A DNA stretch of 64,000 bases from Clostridia bacterium (GCA_017503325.1 JAFVTI010000029.1:186001-250000), one strand, 5' to 3'; counted from the stretch's first letter, positions 8,568 through 16,689 are shown. A program made the numbers and translations. The notes: generated by a model not told the origin, from the sequence alone.

Positions 8568-9752
8568 ATGCAACTGAATATAGGAACAAAAATTCGAGAG
8601 TTGAGGCGGAAAGAAAAACGCACACAAGAAGCACTTGCCGATGCACTCGGAGTAACTTCTCAAGCGGTTTCACGCTGGGAGTCCGGCGGAAGTTATCCGG
8701 ATATGGAAATCATTCCATCCATTGCTCATTATTTTGGAATTTCTATTGATGAATTATTTGGCTACGACAACGAACGCACAAAGGCAATCGATGCGCTGGT
8801 TTCGATGATCAACGATATGAATTTCAAGAATAACGGCGTGGATATCAACATTGACGAATGTATTGCCCTTGCAAGAAATGCTATGATCGAATATCCTGGG
8901 AATGAAAAGATCATGCTGTGTCTTGCTTCGGTTCTGTTTAATGCAGGATATGTTCGTTACGGTGAATACCACCTGATTGACGAAGAAGGATATAATATCC
9001 ATGATATCGAGAGACATCGCCAATACGCCGAATGGAAAGAAGCAATTTCTCTTTATGAGAAACTTTTAAAAACCATCGAAGACGGTGAATACCGCCATCG
9101 TGCGATTCGGGAGCTTGTACAACTGTATCTGAACATCGGCGAACACGATCGGGCTCTTGAAGTAATCCAAACCGCGCCAGACATTTACGGTTCAAAGGAA
9201 TTTTTAAGAGCCAATGCTTTTGATGGGAAAAAACGAGCAGAAGCGTATGGCGAAGCACTGCTTAAAACGGTCAAAGCCTGCTCAGAGCTTATGGTAAGCA
9301 ATGTTATTATATACGAAAAGAACATGAGCCTTGCTGACAAAATTCAGAATTTGCAAGGCGCTATTGACATTTTCGGACTTGTCTGTACTGATGGCAATTA
9401 TGGTATTCATCATTCATTCATTGCGAGGATTTATACCCTTCTTTCTGTGTATTTATGGCTGGACGAAAACCATGACGGCGCATTTGAAGTGTTAGATAAA
9501 GCCCATTGGCATTTTAACCGCTTCGAAGAGTGTTGTTCCTTGGAGGACGGCTCTTATACTGCACCGCTTGTCCGATTAGTGCAATATGAAAATAACCAAG
9601 CGAAAGCAAATGATGATTCTCAACTGCATACATCTGCTACAAGTCTTGCAGAAGATTGGCCGTGGTGGAGCGTACAGGATTACTCCCTGGTTGTAGACGA
9701 GATACAAGCAGATCCTCGATGGAATGAATGGGTTGAGAGATTAAAAGGATAA
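8568..9752 (+). CDS. XRE-family regulator with long helical (TPR-like) C-terminal domain
   Basis: A 394-residue protein; the start at 8568 has AAAGAGG eight bases upstream. Residues 1-65 form a Cro/C1-type helix-turn-helix (IRELRRKEKRTQEALA, VTSQAVSRWE, PSIAHYFGISIDELFGY). The remaining 330 residues are alternating amphipathic helices rich in Tyr, Ala and Leu that look like tetratricopeptide-type repeats, a layout common in regulators that sense peptides. It is the third gene of the exporter operon, so it probably regulates the exporter. Ligand and target are unknown. Confidence 0.8.
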   Translation: MQLNIGTKIRELRRKEKRTQEALADALGVTSQAVSRWESGGSYPDMEIIPSIAHYFGISIDELFGYDNERTKAIDALVSMINDMNFKNNGVDINIDECIALARNAMIEYPGNEKIMLCLASVLFNAGYVRYGEYHLIDEEGYNIHDIERHRQYAEWKEAISLYEKLLKTIEDGEYRHRAIRELVQLYLNIGEHDRALEVIQTAPDIYGSKEFLRANAFDGKKRAEAYGEALLKTVKACSELMVSNVIIYEKNMSLADKIQNLQGAIDIFGLVCTDGNYGIHHSFIARIYTLLSVYLWLDENHDGAFEVLDKAHWHFNRFEECCSLEDGSYTAPLVRLVQYENNQAKANDDSQLHTSATSLAEDWPWWSVQDYSLVVDEIQADPRWNEWVERLKG

Positions 9753-9813
9753 AACATATCACCTACACACCCAAATTGCGCATTTGTTGAAAAAATCTGA
9801 ATTCCAATAAACA

Positions 9814-9866
9814 ATGAAAAAGAGACGCCGAGAGTAACCGTCTGGTCACTCTCGGCAATTAATTTA
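9814..9866. repeat. Hairpin repeat, right copy; probable terminator of the TIR gene
   Basis: The arms GCCGAGAGT and ACTCTCGGC enclose ACC/GGT. Compared with the copy at 4656-4708 one C-G pair has become T-A and AAC/GTT has become ACC/GGT, so the changes preserve pairing. On the minus strand the hairpin is followed by GTCTCTTTTT, so here it can end transcription of the leftward TIR gene (stop at 9870). Confidence 0.65.
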
Positions 9867-9869
9867 GTA

Positions 9870-11069
9870 TTACACTTGGATGGAAGCACCCTCTAACAAT
9901 GCGAGTTTTTTATAATCGGAATCTAAATACCAGTCGCTTAGCATGGGTTTTAAGTCAAAAACACCTGCATTAATATTATCCTTGGTAATCATAAAAATAG
10001 GTTTTCCTAATCCCCTAAAATAATTTAACTCATATTTACACCAAATTGATTTTCTTGAATTTTCGGACTCTACAAAAATTAACGCTCTTGATTGCTCCAT
10101 ACGTCGCTCAATAACTTTAAGTGTTGCATCGCATACTAAATGACGTTTAAGATAATCAACATCATTAATCCAATCACAAAAAACATTCTTTTTCTGCTGA
10201 TTTACCGCGACAATTAATGATTGCACAGCCTCGCTATCTTTGCTACTGTGAGAAATGAAATAATCATATTCTTTTAGCAATTGTTCTTTAGAATTATCGA
10301 TACGGTATTCAAGCTCTTGTGGTGTTTCAGGAATATCATACGTTTCATACGGATACACATTTTTGAGGTATTGTTTTCTCTTTTTGTTCTTAGTATGAAC
10401 CAACATATACTTTTGTCTTCTGGCTCGTGGAGCGTAATTAAAAGATTGCAAATGATAAAATGCGCTCCATCTCAACTGACTGTTTATTTCCGTATCGTTT
10501 AATTTGAAAAAGAAATTGATAACTGTAGGGTTATAATATTTTTTCAACTCCAACAATATGTACATCCTGTCTTTTTGAGAAGTGTTTTTTCTTTCATAAA
10601 GACCGATGAGTTTACCTATAAAATCGGGGGTAACTTGTTGTGTTTTGGCTTTGGCAACAGCTATTTTCTTATCTACTTTATCAATTTTGGGCTTTCTTTT
10701 AGTATACAGTACTTGTCGAGCTAATTCCTGTGCATCTAACGAAAAATTTGTGTGCCATCTCAATCTATATTCATCAGTTAGTATTTTTTGAAATAAAGGG
10801 ACTCTATCAAGTAACTTGGAAGCCGAAGGCATATTATGACGCGTTCTGCCAGTATGTTTTTTTATATGCTCGTCTTTCTTTTTATAATACAGGTGTTTAT
10901 ATTCAACAGATTGCCACTCATGCGGATAAAATTCTTTCAGTAAAGCTATTATTTCTTCTTTTCCATATTCGTAAGGCAAAATAGGCAAAATCGTTTTTAT
11001 TTGTTGAGACCACATTGAAATTATATCTCTGATTACATGGTCGGATATACGTTTTGTTACGCCGGGCAT
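9870..11069 (-). CDS. TIR-domain protein with long novel N-terminal region
   Basis: A 399-residue protein; the start has GAGAGGAA upstream. Residues 267-399 are a TIR domain: YDYFISHSSKDSEAV, a central FCDWINDV, ALIFVESENSRKSIWC and the YEL motif whose Glu347 corresponds to the catalytic glutamate of NAD-cleaving TIR enzymes. The 265-residue N-terminal part is basic, helix-rich and unfamiliar; it may sense a trigger. It lies alone on the minus strand with its own terminator, next to a second TIR gene in the same mobile element. Phage defence through NAD depletion or signalling is an inference from family and context. Very AT-rich. Confidence 0.82.
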   Translation of the reverse strand: MPGVTKRISDHVIRDIISMWSQQIKTILPILPYEYGKEEIIALLKEFYPHEWQSVEYKHLYYKKKDEHIKKHTGRTRHNMPSASKLLDRVPLFQKILTDEYRLRWHTNFSLDAQELARQVLYTKRKPKIDKVDKKIAVAKAKTQQVTPDFIGKLIGLYERKNTSQKDRMYILLELKKYYNPTVINFFFKLNDTEINSQLRWSAFYHLQSFNYAPRARRQKYMLVHTKNKKRKQYLKNVYPYETYDIPETPQELEYRIDNSKEQLLKEYDYFISHSSKDSEAVQSLIVAVNQQKKNVFCDWINDVDYLKRHLVCDATLKVIERRMEQSRALIFVESENSRKSIWCKYELNYFRGLGKPIFMITKDNINAGVFDLKPMLSDWYLDSDYKKLALLEGASIQV

Positions 11070-11104
11070 AATAATTCCTCTCTTTTGACGCGTAGAATTT
11101 TAAG

Positions 11105-11153
11105 GATAAAAACACCGCCGAACATACAGCCAGTTAAGGTGTTTTCGGCGGTG
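11105..11153 (-). terminator. Terminator of the TIR/membrane gene pair
   Basis: Read leftward, ACACCGCCGAA (complement of 11143-11153) pairs with TTCGGCGGTGT (complement of 11111-11121) and is followed by TTTTATCC. It lies six bases after the membrane gene's stop. Confidence 0.8.
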
Positions 11154-11158
11154 TGTGT

Positions 11159-11590
11159 TTACAGCAGGAATCCGGCAACAACAAGCAACACAATGACAGG
11201 CACATACAGCAAAGCCTCAGTTTTTGACCACATGATATGTGCAAGGCAGTATTTGCATCCGTCATATTTATTGAGGGGCATTTCAAACGGTTTTATCTGT
11301 CCGCATTTTTCGGGATTAATTAAGTCGTTGTAAACACCTCTAAATTTTCTTTCCTGCTGTAGATAGTAAGAGTCCAAAAACCAGAAAATAAGGGTTGGCA
11401 CAACAGCTATATAAATAAACATGTTTATACCATTTCCTGTTTCGGGGCTAATCGATCCTGCATAAAGCGCCAATAATGCTGAAACAATGGTAAGCATCCA
11501 CCCTTTCATTTGAAAAGAACACTGGTTCATTCTCGCTATGTTGGATTGGATAAATTCCAGATGCTTTACTTGCTTTTCGTTAAAATCCAT
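11159..11590 (-). CDS. Small multi-pass membrane protein partnered with a TIR gene
   Basis: A 143-residue protein. The second ATG (11590) is chosen because AAGGAGG lies seven bases before it; the first ATG (11596) is only one base from the same site. Hydrophobic segments lie at about residues 32-50 (WMLTIVSALLALYA), 57-75 (FIYIAVVPTLIFWFL) and 124-143. The KGWMLTIVSALLAL and FWFLDSYYLQQERKFR patterns recall small membrane proteins annotated as RipA-like that often sit beside TIR genes; that link is from memory. The gene starts 12 bp after the TIR gene upstream, so they form one operon. Effector pore or sensor are both possible; no nucleotide-binding domain is visible. Confidence 0.7.
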   Translation of the reverse strand: MDFNEKQVKHLEFIQSNIARMNQCSFQMKGWMLTIVSALLALYAGSISPETGNGINMFIYIAVVPTLIFWFLDSYYLQQERKFRGVYNDLINPEKCGQIKPFEMPLNKYDGCKYCLAHIMWSKTEALLYVPVIVLLVVAGFLL

Positions 11591-11602
11591 GGTCATACCT
11601 CC

Positions 11603-12292
11603 TTATACCTCTTTAGTAATATCATATTGTTCAATCTTACTTTGAATATCGTAAGCTTTTTGGATGTAGCTTTCGGGATCCTTTATAAAATTCTCCCACT
11701 TTACAGAAGTGATATAACTACTATCGCCGTGATAGATTTTTGAGTTGTTACTACACACATTAGAATCCGGCTCCTTGATATTAAACATATTACTACGCAA
11801 TATTTTGAACAGAATATCCGTTTTTAAGGTCGTACATTTAGATGTACAACAAGCATTGTCATAGGTGTAGTAACTATAGCTTCCTTGTTTGTCCGGGAGA
11901 ACAATCGCAAGCATAGCATTGCTGAAGCTTGAAACCATTCTTCCGTTTCTGTTTTTTCGAGAGACTTCCTTCAGTGAATATGAAATTTCCCAGGGTATCC
12001 ACTGATCCCGATCCGCTTTCCATGTTTCTCTCATTCCGGGGGATATCATCACAATGGTAAGAGTGCTATCGTAGATTCTATCCTTCAATTTTTCCCAGAT
12101 TGTATCATCAGAAAGCTTGGACAAATCTTCGCCGTCATCCTCGCCTTTATAGATATGCTCTGATGTTTCGGAAATATAATCCGCAAGCTTATCTACGTAA
12201 GTGCGGACGGTATCCTCAGGATAGTAGTGACCACTTATATTCTTAACATCAGAGTCAGCGTACTTATAAGAAACGAATATTTTATGTCCCAT
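11603..12292 (-). CDS. TIR-like (DUF1863/ThsB-type) protein
   Basis: A 229-residue protein starting at 12292 with GACGGAGG upstream. It matches the TIR-like DUF1863 (MTH538/ThsB) family: the KIFVSYKYADSDV start, a GEDDGEDLSKLSDDTIWEKL segment, LTIVMISPGM, and WIPWEISYSL with Glu102 at the catalytic position. In Thoeris systems ThsB proteins of this type make an ADP-ribose-derived signal on infection. Here no SIR2/SLOG or macro-domain ThsA follows, only the small membrane protein. A two-gene defence unit is a reasonable inference. Confidence 0.8.
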   Translation of the reverse strand: MGHKIFVSYKYADSDVKNISGHYYPEDTVRTYVDKLADYISETSEHIYKGEDDGEDLSKLSDDTIWEKLKDRIYDSTLTIVMISPGMRETWKADRDQWIPWEISYSLKEVSRKNRNGRMVSSFSNAMLAIVLPDKQGSYSYYTYDNACCTSKCTTLKTDILFKILRSNMFNIKEPDSNVCSNNSKIYHGDSSYITSVKWENFIKDPESYIQKAYDIQSKIEQYDITKEV

Positions 12293-12357
12293 GCATACCT
12301 CCGTCTTGATAAATATCGTTTTTTATATTATATCATAAAACAGAGTAAAAGTACAGC

Positions 12358-12576
12358 CTATTGTTCAAACTTTCTCCAAAAAGTTACAATTTCCTCTGGG
12401 TCAAAATTTGAAAAATCAAATTCCACATTTTTCACAGAAACCGTGTTATAGACCTTTTCACGCTCTTTCAATGTTATCAGTTGAGTTTTAAAATGAATGG
12501 CTTCTATTAAACATTCCTGATTAGAGCGAATCAATAGCTTAGCTTTTTTAGGAATTTTAATATTTTCTGATTTCAC
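12358..12576 (-). CDS. Small hypothetical protein
   Basis: About 72 residues. A GTG start (12576) is preferred because GAAGGGGGG lies six bases before it; the ATG at 12582 directly touches that site. The protein is basic at the N-terminus and ends in an aromatic, acidic segment (FDPEEIVTFWRKFEQ). No family is recognised. It lies between the TIR pair and the mobilization genes on the same strand. Confidence 0.5.
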   Translation of the reverse strand: MKSENIKIPKKAKLLIRSNQECLIEAIHFKTQLITLKEREKVYNTVSVKNVEFDFSNFDPEEIVTFWRKFEQ

Positions 12577-12609
12577 AATCATCCCCCCTTCGCAAATATC
12601 AAATATATA

Positions 12610-13041
12610 TTATATTTTTTCATTTTTGTTTGGAGACGATACACAATTATTTTGCATTGTACTTCGTTTTGCTCTCCATTCCTCAAATATCTTTTTGCCT
12701 TCCTCAGATTCGTAGAAGGCGATTATATCGGGCATCAAGCATCGAGCCACCTCGGTTATAATATGCGGAGGTATCTGAGGAATGTGGCTCTCTCCGCGCG
12801 TGTCACGGAATACGAATTCTATCCGCAGAAGGAGACGTTTGAACCAACCCGCGTTGATATATTCTTCTCTCAGAAACCAAGTGGCGAGAATCTCTTGCTC
12901 CTTTTTCCTCTGTTCTGCCTCTATCTCTCGCTGCTTGCGCTGAACTTCTTCCCAATCCTCTATGTCCTCTCCCTCACGAAGAACTGTACGGTTATCGTGA
13001 AGCAGAGCGTTTACTCGCTTCCAAAACTTTTTCCAAGTCAT
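12610..13041 (-). CDS. Hypothetical protein of the mobilization module
   Basis: 143 residues, starting MTWKKFWKRVNALL, with a charged Glu/Gln/Lys stretch at about 25-50 that could be a coiled coil, and a C-terminal helical region (DIIAFYESEEGKKIFEEW). It lies 14 bp downstream of the relaxase on the same strand, so it is probably the last gene of the mob operon. No family is recognised. Confidence 0.6.
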   Translation of the reverse strand: MTWKKFWKRVNALLHDNRTVLREGEDIEDWEEVQRKQREIEAEQRKKEQEILATWFLREEYINAGWFKRLLLRIEFVFRDTRGESHIPQIPPHIITEVARCLMPDIIAFYESEEGKKIFEEWRAKRSTMQNNCVSSPNKNEKI

Positions 13042-13055
13042 ATCATCATCCTTTC

Positions 13056-14486
13056 TTACATCGAAATTTCAAATCCTTCGTCCTCACCATCGTCAACATC
13101 ATCCGTCGGTGTTGGCTTCTGTTGAGTCAACTCAACCACAGCTCCTATACCGAAGCCTACGACAGCGCCAACAGCTTCACCAGCGTTTCTCGCTTCTCTC
13201 TGCCTTTTTTCTTCTTCGGATTTCTCGCCGTCCTCAAATAGACTCGTCAGATTCCCAAGCCCACGCGCGCCCATAAGAGCAACACCAATATTGTCGGGAG
13301 AGCTGTGAGTGCGAGTCGGAGCCACCACAGTGCCTCGTCCCGACGAATTCTTCTGTCGATAACTTCTGAAGCTTTCTCGCTCGCTTTCCCAACCTGTTCG
13401 GTAGCTTCCTTCGTCACCTTGTGTAGAGCTGCCTCCGTCGCCTCTTTCTGCGCCTCTGCCGCCTTCTTCATCACCGTGGCGTAACTCTCCGCTGATGCCT
13501 TCAAATCGGCTTTCTGCGCCGACAGCTGGGCTGACAGAGCCTCCATTCTGCGTACAGTTTCTGTTAGCCGCATCCATTCCTCTGCGCTGATCTGTACCAT
13601 CGGAATCTCCTGCTCCACCTTGGGCACCGGTACCGTTTCTTCCATCGCTTCTTGCAGTGCCGGAGGAATATTCCGCGCCTTGAGCTTGTCCATATACCTC
13701 TGTCCTGATCCTGAATTCATGTTCCATATTCTCCTTTAGATATTTTTCATCGTTTAGTTTTATATCACGGACTCTGCATTCTTTTCCGTTTTGTGTTGGG
13801 CAGATGTACGTGATATATTTTCTCTCCGGTGTCCACACCATATCGTAGCCCAGCTTCTTCATCTCGCGCTGAAACTCATCCTTGTTTGTAGCCCTCGTCA
13901 TGCAGAAATCAATTGCAACTCGCAGAGCCATCTTCCAGCTGTTGCCGTTCATAGCGGCACGATATTCCTTGGGGCCGAGGCGTTGAGATTTCACGTTTGG
14001 ATTATATTTTTTGAGAACGTTCAGTCCGTGAGCCTGACATATCTCGTCACTTTTTTGCCGCAAGTCCGAGAGAAAATATTGATTATAATGCAATTTCAAA
14101 CCGCTTTCAAGGTCATAACTACACACGACAATATGATTGTGCAGGTGGTCTTGGTCGATATGAGTTGCGACGATGACCTCACGATTTTCAAAGATCTTTG
14201 CCAGCTCCATTCCGATTTCGTTTGCCTCTTGAGGAGAGATGTTTTCACCGATCTTGAAGGACTGAACGAAGTGATAAAATCTAACGCCGTCGGGCTCGTG
14301 ACCAAATATCTTTTGCGTGGCAAGGAAGGACTCGTTCGCCTGCTCCGGGATGCAATTGTATCCCGAGATATAGGCGAGCTGTTCGTCTTCGTCGAAGGTT
14401 TTTGACGGCTGCATACAGTAATCCAGCACGCCTTTCTGTGCGCTTGGCGTCTGATTCTTTTCGGGAATACTTTCAACAACTGCCAT
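13056..14486 (-). CDS. Relaxase / mobilization nuclease (MobA/VirD2 family)
   Basis: 476 residues. The ATG at 14486 has GGAGGT seven bases upstream and overlaps the mobC stop by 14 bp. The N-terminal 260 residues are a relaxase domain: a conserved start (AVVESIPEKN, VLDYCMQPSKT), GVRFYHFVQSF, and the three-His motif T-H-I-D-Q-D-H-L-H-N-H (about residues 108-118) that binds the metal for strand nicking. The C-terminal 200 residues are Gly/Ser/Arg/Glu-rich and low in complexity, then end in a hydrophobic GEAVGAVVGFGIGAVVEL segment. The low-complexity stretch coincides with a second gene in another frame (13247-13720). It would nick oriT and lead the strand into a helper's mating channel. Confidence 0.88.
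   Translation of the reverse strand: MAVVESIPEKNQTPSAQKGVLDYCMQPSKTFDEDEQLAYISGYNCIPEQANESFLATQKIFGHEPDGVRFYHFVQSFKIGENISPQEANEIGMELAKIFENREVIVATHIDQDHLHNHIVVCSYDLESGLKLHYNQYFLSDLRQKSDEICQAHGLNVLKKYNPNVKSQRLGPKEYRAAMNGNSWKMALRVAIDFCMTRATNKDEFQREMKKLGYDMVWTPERKYITYICPTQNGKECRVRDIKLNDEKYLKENMEHEFRIRTEVYGQAQGAEYSSGTARSDGRNGTGAQGGAGDSDGTDQRRGMDAANRNCTQNGGSVSPAVGAESRFEGISGELRHGDEEGGRGAERGDGGSSTQGDEGSYRTGWESERESFRSYRQKNSSGRGTVVAPTRTHSSPDNIGVALMGARGLGNLTSLFEDGEKSEEEKRQREARNAGEAVGAVVGFGIGAVVELTQQKPTPTDDVDDGEDEGFEISM
13247..13720 (-). CDS. Coiled-coil/TM protein nested inside the relaxase gene (MobB-like)
   Basis: 157 residues, wholly inside the relaxase gene in a different frame on the same strand. 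It has its own AAAGGAG ten bases before ATG. The N-terminal third is Pro/Glu-rich, the middle (about 60-125) is a long Ala/Glu/Lys coiled coil, and the C-terminus is a transmembrane helix (LRLALTALPTILVLLLW). Composition and order are those of a real protein, while the relaxase frame over the same bases is low-complexity. ColE1- and RSF1010-type plasmids also keep mobB genes overlapping mobA, and RSF1010 MobB has a membrane segment; a similar role here is an inference. Confidence 0.72.
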   Translation of the reverse strand: MNSGSGQRYMDKLKARNIPPALQEAMEETVPVPKVEQEIPMVQISAEEWMRLTETVRRMEALSAQLSAQKADLKASAESYATVMKKAAEAQKEATEAALHKVTKEATEQVGKASEKASEVIDRRIRRDEALWWLRLALTALPTILVLLLWARVGLGI

Positions 14487-14790
14487 CGTTTTCACCTCCG
14501 AGCGCGAGAAGGATCTGACGATAGATAGACAATAATTCCGAGAGATCGACCGCAGAGATCCTGCCCTGATGGCAGAGCTTGGTGAGCTGGTTGAGGTTGT
14601 TTCCCTGATAGCGAAGCTCTTGGTTCAGTTCTCGGAGATCCGAGTTGACAATGACCTTGCCGTCCATGCACATTCTCAAAATAAATTCTCGCATCGATGG
14701 AGCAACCGCCTCATACATCTTGCCTTGCATCGAGTGTTTTTCTTCGGGAGTGACTCGAATCGTAATGGTTTCCGTTTGTAATCTGCCCAA
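14473..14790 (-). CDS. MobC-like relaxosome accessory protein
   Basis: About 105 residues with a TTG start (14790) placed seven bases after AAAGGAG. The frame is open further upstream but runs into GC-rich palindromic DNA with no site. It starts GRLQTETITIRVTPEEK, a ribbon-helix-helix-like beginning, and contains LNQELRYQGNNLNQLTKL, the core of the MobC family. MobC proteins bind oriT and help the relaxase open the strands. It overlaps the relaxase by 14 bp. Confidence 0.82.
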   Translation of the reverse strand: MGRLQTETITIRVTPEEKHSMQGKMYEAVAPSMREFILRMCMDGKVIVNSDLRELNQELRYQGNNLNQLTKLCHQGRISAVDLSELLSIYRQILLALGGENDGSC

Positions 14791-14819
14791 TATATTTCTC
14801 CTTTCAATGAAAAGTGGGT

Positions 14820-14935
14820 TCGGGCTTCTGCCCGATTCTGTCCCAGCGTGAGCGCAGGGACGGTGCGAGGTGGGCGCCGCCAAATGGCGGTGGACATCCA
14901 CGCGCTATGCTTGCCCCAGACGCGAGCGTCGGGAA
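14820..14935. other. Putative origin of transfer (oriT) region
   Basis: Directly upstream of mobC is a GC-rich block with four short inverted repeats: CGGGC/GCCCG (14821-14834), GTCCC/GGGAC (14840-14861), CCGCC-aaat-GGCGG (14877-14890) and GACGC-ga-GCGTC (14919-14930). Between the last two is CTATGCTTGCCCC, which could hold the nick site. Position and structure fit an oriT; the nick site itself is a guess. Confidence 0.5.
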
Positions 14936-14991
14936 AGCGGAAAATGAATATAAAAGTAAGCGTTTTCTGTCAAGACAAATTCACAACTGTA

Positions 14992-15000
14992 TGCTATAAT
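14992..15000 (+). promoter_or_regulatory. Extended -10 promoter of the AraC-type gene
   Basis: TGCTATAAT (14992-15000) is an extended -10 element 53 bp before the start codon. No good -35 is seen (AAGACA at the expected place). Confidence 0.5.
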
Positions 15001-15053
15001 GATATCACAAACATACAGCTGAACGTTTGAATCAAAGATTAGGAGGACTATTC

Positions 15054-16286
15054 ATGGAAAATAGCGAGCTTATTACAAAAGCATTGAACTATATAAAAAC
15101 CGAGAACAAGAAAAGTGATATCACCATTGATGATGTAGCAACCCATGCAGGCTTTTCTACGGATTACTTCAATCGTATTTTCTTTGCGCATACCGGATTT
15201 AATATTATGGAATATGTTCGTTTTAGCCGTTTGAAAAAGGCTACTCATCTTTTGAGAGGAACGAATAATGATATCCTTGATATTGCTTTGGATTGCGGAT
15301 ATGAAGCACACGAAAGTTTCTCGAGAGCTTTTAAGAACCAATATGGCATATCACCAAGTGAATACAGAAAGAAGTATGAAAAGGAAGAAGCATATTACGG
15401 TAATTTTTATAACGACACAATAGGTGCAAGGCTCTTACATGAATTTAAGGATTTCAAGCTTGCTGATAGCGATGATGTAATTGACTATCTGCTCGAAACC
15501 GATGCGCTTCGCTATGGATATATCGCAGTTTGCTTCCGTGTCAACGGTGGTGCTGCACTATACAATGGTGAAGATTTCAGAGAAGGATTCGTTTGGTTTA
15601 CCGAATGGGACAATCGCTTTGAAGGAGAGATAATCTGTGACGATTGGGATAAAATTGCCGAATATAAAAAGGTCTTTTCAGATAAGCGCTTTGATATGGT
15701 TCTGTACACTTTAGAATCCGACGAAGAAATTAAATACGAATTTTCAAAGCGTGGAGTAACGATTGGTAATATCAACCGTCGTCAAATTAATATCTATACG
15801 GGTGAGCCGTATGCACTCACCCCCATAGAGGATATTACCATGCGGCTGATCAAATATGAGGACGTTGATCTTGTTGAAAATTTCTTTTCGGAAAGATATC
15901 CTAATAGGGGAAGTAATTCTCCAAGGTTAAAGTATTTGAAGCACGAACTACACCAAAGAGATGTGATCGGTAATACGGAACACTCTGTATTCATGTTCGG
16001 CATATTCAAAGGCAATCGTTTGATTGGAGTAAGCGATGGCGGATTACAGAACGCTCACGGATTTGTTATAAACAACTGCGTAGTAACTTCTGTTCTGCAC
16101 GAATATGAAACTGAAGAACTTTATCAATATGCATTTAAGTTTGTAACCAATGCCGCTCTTGAAAAAGGTGCATTGCCAGTTGATGATACGCAAACGCCGA
16201 ATACACCAAACGAAAACAAAAGTGGTATGTTTAACTCTACAGAACTTGGCTACCAAACTATCACCAATGTCTGCATCTTGAAATAA
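15054..16286 (+). CDS. AraC-family regulator with large C-terminal domain
   Basis: 410 residues; the start at 15054 has AGGAGG seven bases upstream. Residues 5-110 contain the two helix-turn-helices of the AraC/XylS family (ITIDDVATHAGFSTDYFNRIF and ILDIALDCGYEAHESFSRAFKNQYGISPSEYRK), here at the N-terminus. The remaining 300 residues include a stretch (IEDITMRLIKYEDVDLVENFF, then VFMFGIFKGNRLIGVSDGG) that looks like an acetyltransferase-type fold, possibly a ligand or modification domain. It stands alone between oriT and a terminator, as cargo of the element. Target unknown. Confidence 0.8.
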   Translation: MENSELITKALNYIKTENKKSDITIDDVATHAGFSTDYFNRIFFAHTGFNIMEYVRFSRLKKATHLLRGTNNDILDIALDCGYEAHESFSRAFKNQYGISPSEYRKKYEKEEAYYGNFYNDTIGARLLHEFKDFKLADSDDVIDYLLETDALRYGYIAVCFRVNGGAALYNGEDFREGFVWFTEWDNRFEGEIICDDWDKIAEYKKVFSDKRFDMVLYTLESDEEIKYEFSKRGVTIGNINRRQINIYTGEPYALTPIEDITMRLIKYEDVDLVENFFSERYPNRGSNSPRLKYLKHELHQRDVIGNTEHSVFMFGIFKGNRLIGVSDGGLQNAHGFVINNCVVTSVLHEYETEELYQYAFKFVTNAALEKGALPVDDTQTPNTPNENKSGMFNSTELGYQTITNVCILK

Positions 16287-16292
16287 CTTTTC

Positions 16293-16320
16293 GCCCCGCC
16301 TCGCGCGGGGCTTTTTCTTT
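16293..16320 (+). terminator. Terminator of the AraC-type gene
   Basis: GCCCCGC (16293-16299) pairs with GCGGGGC (16305-16311), followed by TTTTTCTTTG. Confidence 0.85.
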
Positions 16321-16389
16321 GTTTCCTCCGACGCAGATTTTGAATGGTGTGACAGCGTGACAGGTGACGGCTGCATTTTTCAGCGAACG

Positions 16390-16674
16390 TTATTTCCTCG
16401 CATTAAGCTCCTGCATCTTCGCCCTCGCCGTTGCCTTACGTTCCTCGGAGTACGGCGCGGATATGCGGTAGGTGAAGCACTTCTTTTGAATACGGAAGGA
16501 GAGACATCCGCGCTCGTCATCATCGGTCAGCTCACACAGCTCCGGGTGCTCCTTTGAAAATGCAAGGAGTCTATTTTTGAGACTGGTATTGTAGGTGATA
16601 ACCATAGTCCACTCGTCAGCCTCGTCGAAATATATTTCAGTTGTTTTATGCGTTTTCTTGATTCCTGTAATCAT
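16390..16674 (-). CDS. Conserved small accessory protein of clostridial mobile elements
   Basis: 94 residues. The order IKKTHKTTEIYFDEADEW, YNTSLKNRLLAF, ELTDDDERGCLSF and APYSEERKATARAKM is one I know from small uncharacterised proteins carried by clostridial integrative elements. GGAGG lies 11 bases before the ATG. It is on the same strand as the small gene at 17055. Function unknown. Confidence 0.65.
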   Translation of the reverse strand: MITGIKKTHKTTEIYFDEADEWTMVITYNTSLKNRLLAFSKEHPELCELTDDDERGCLSFRIQKKCFTYRISAPYSEERKATARAKMQELNARK

Positions 16675-16689
16675 TTTTTCTAAAACCTC

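Noticed and set aside
9870..12292. A complete classical Thoeris system
   Set aside because: ThsB-like TIR proteins are present, but no SIR2/SLOG or macro-domain ThsA was found.
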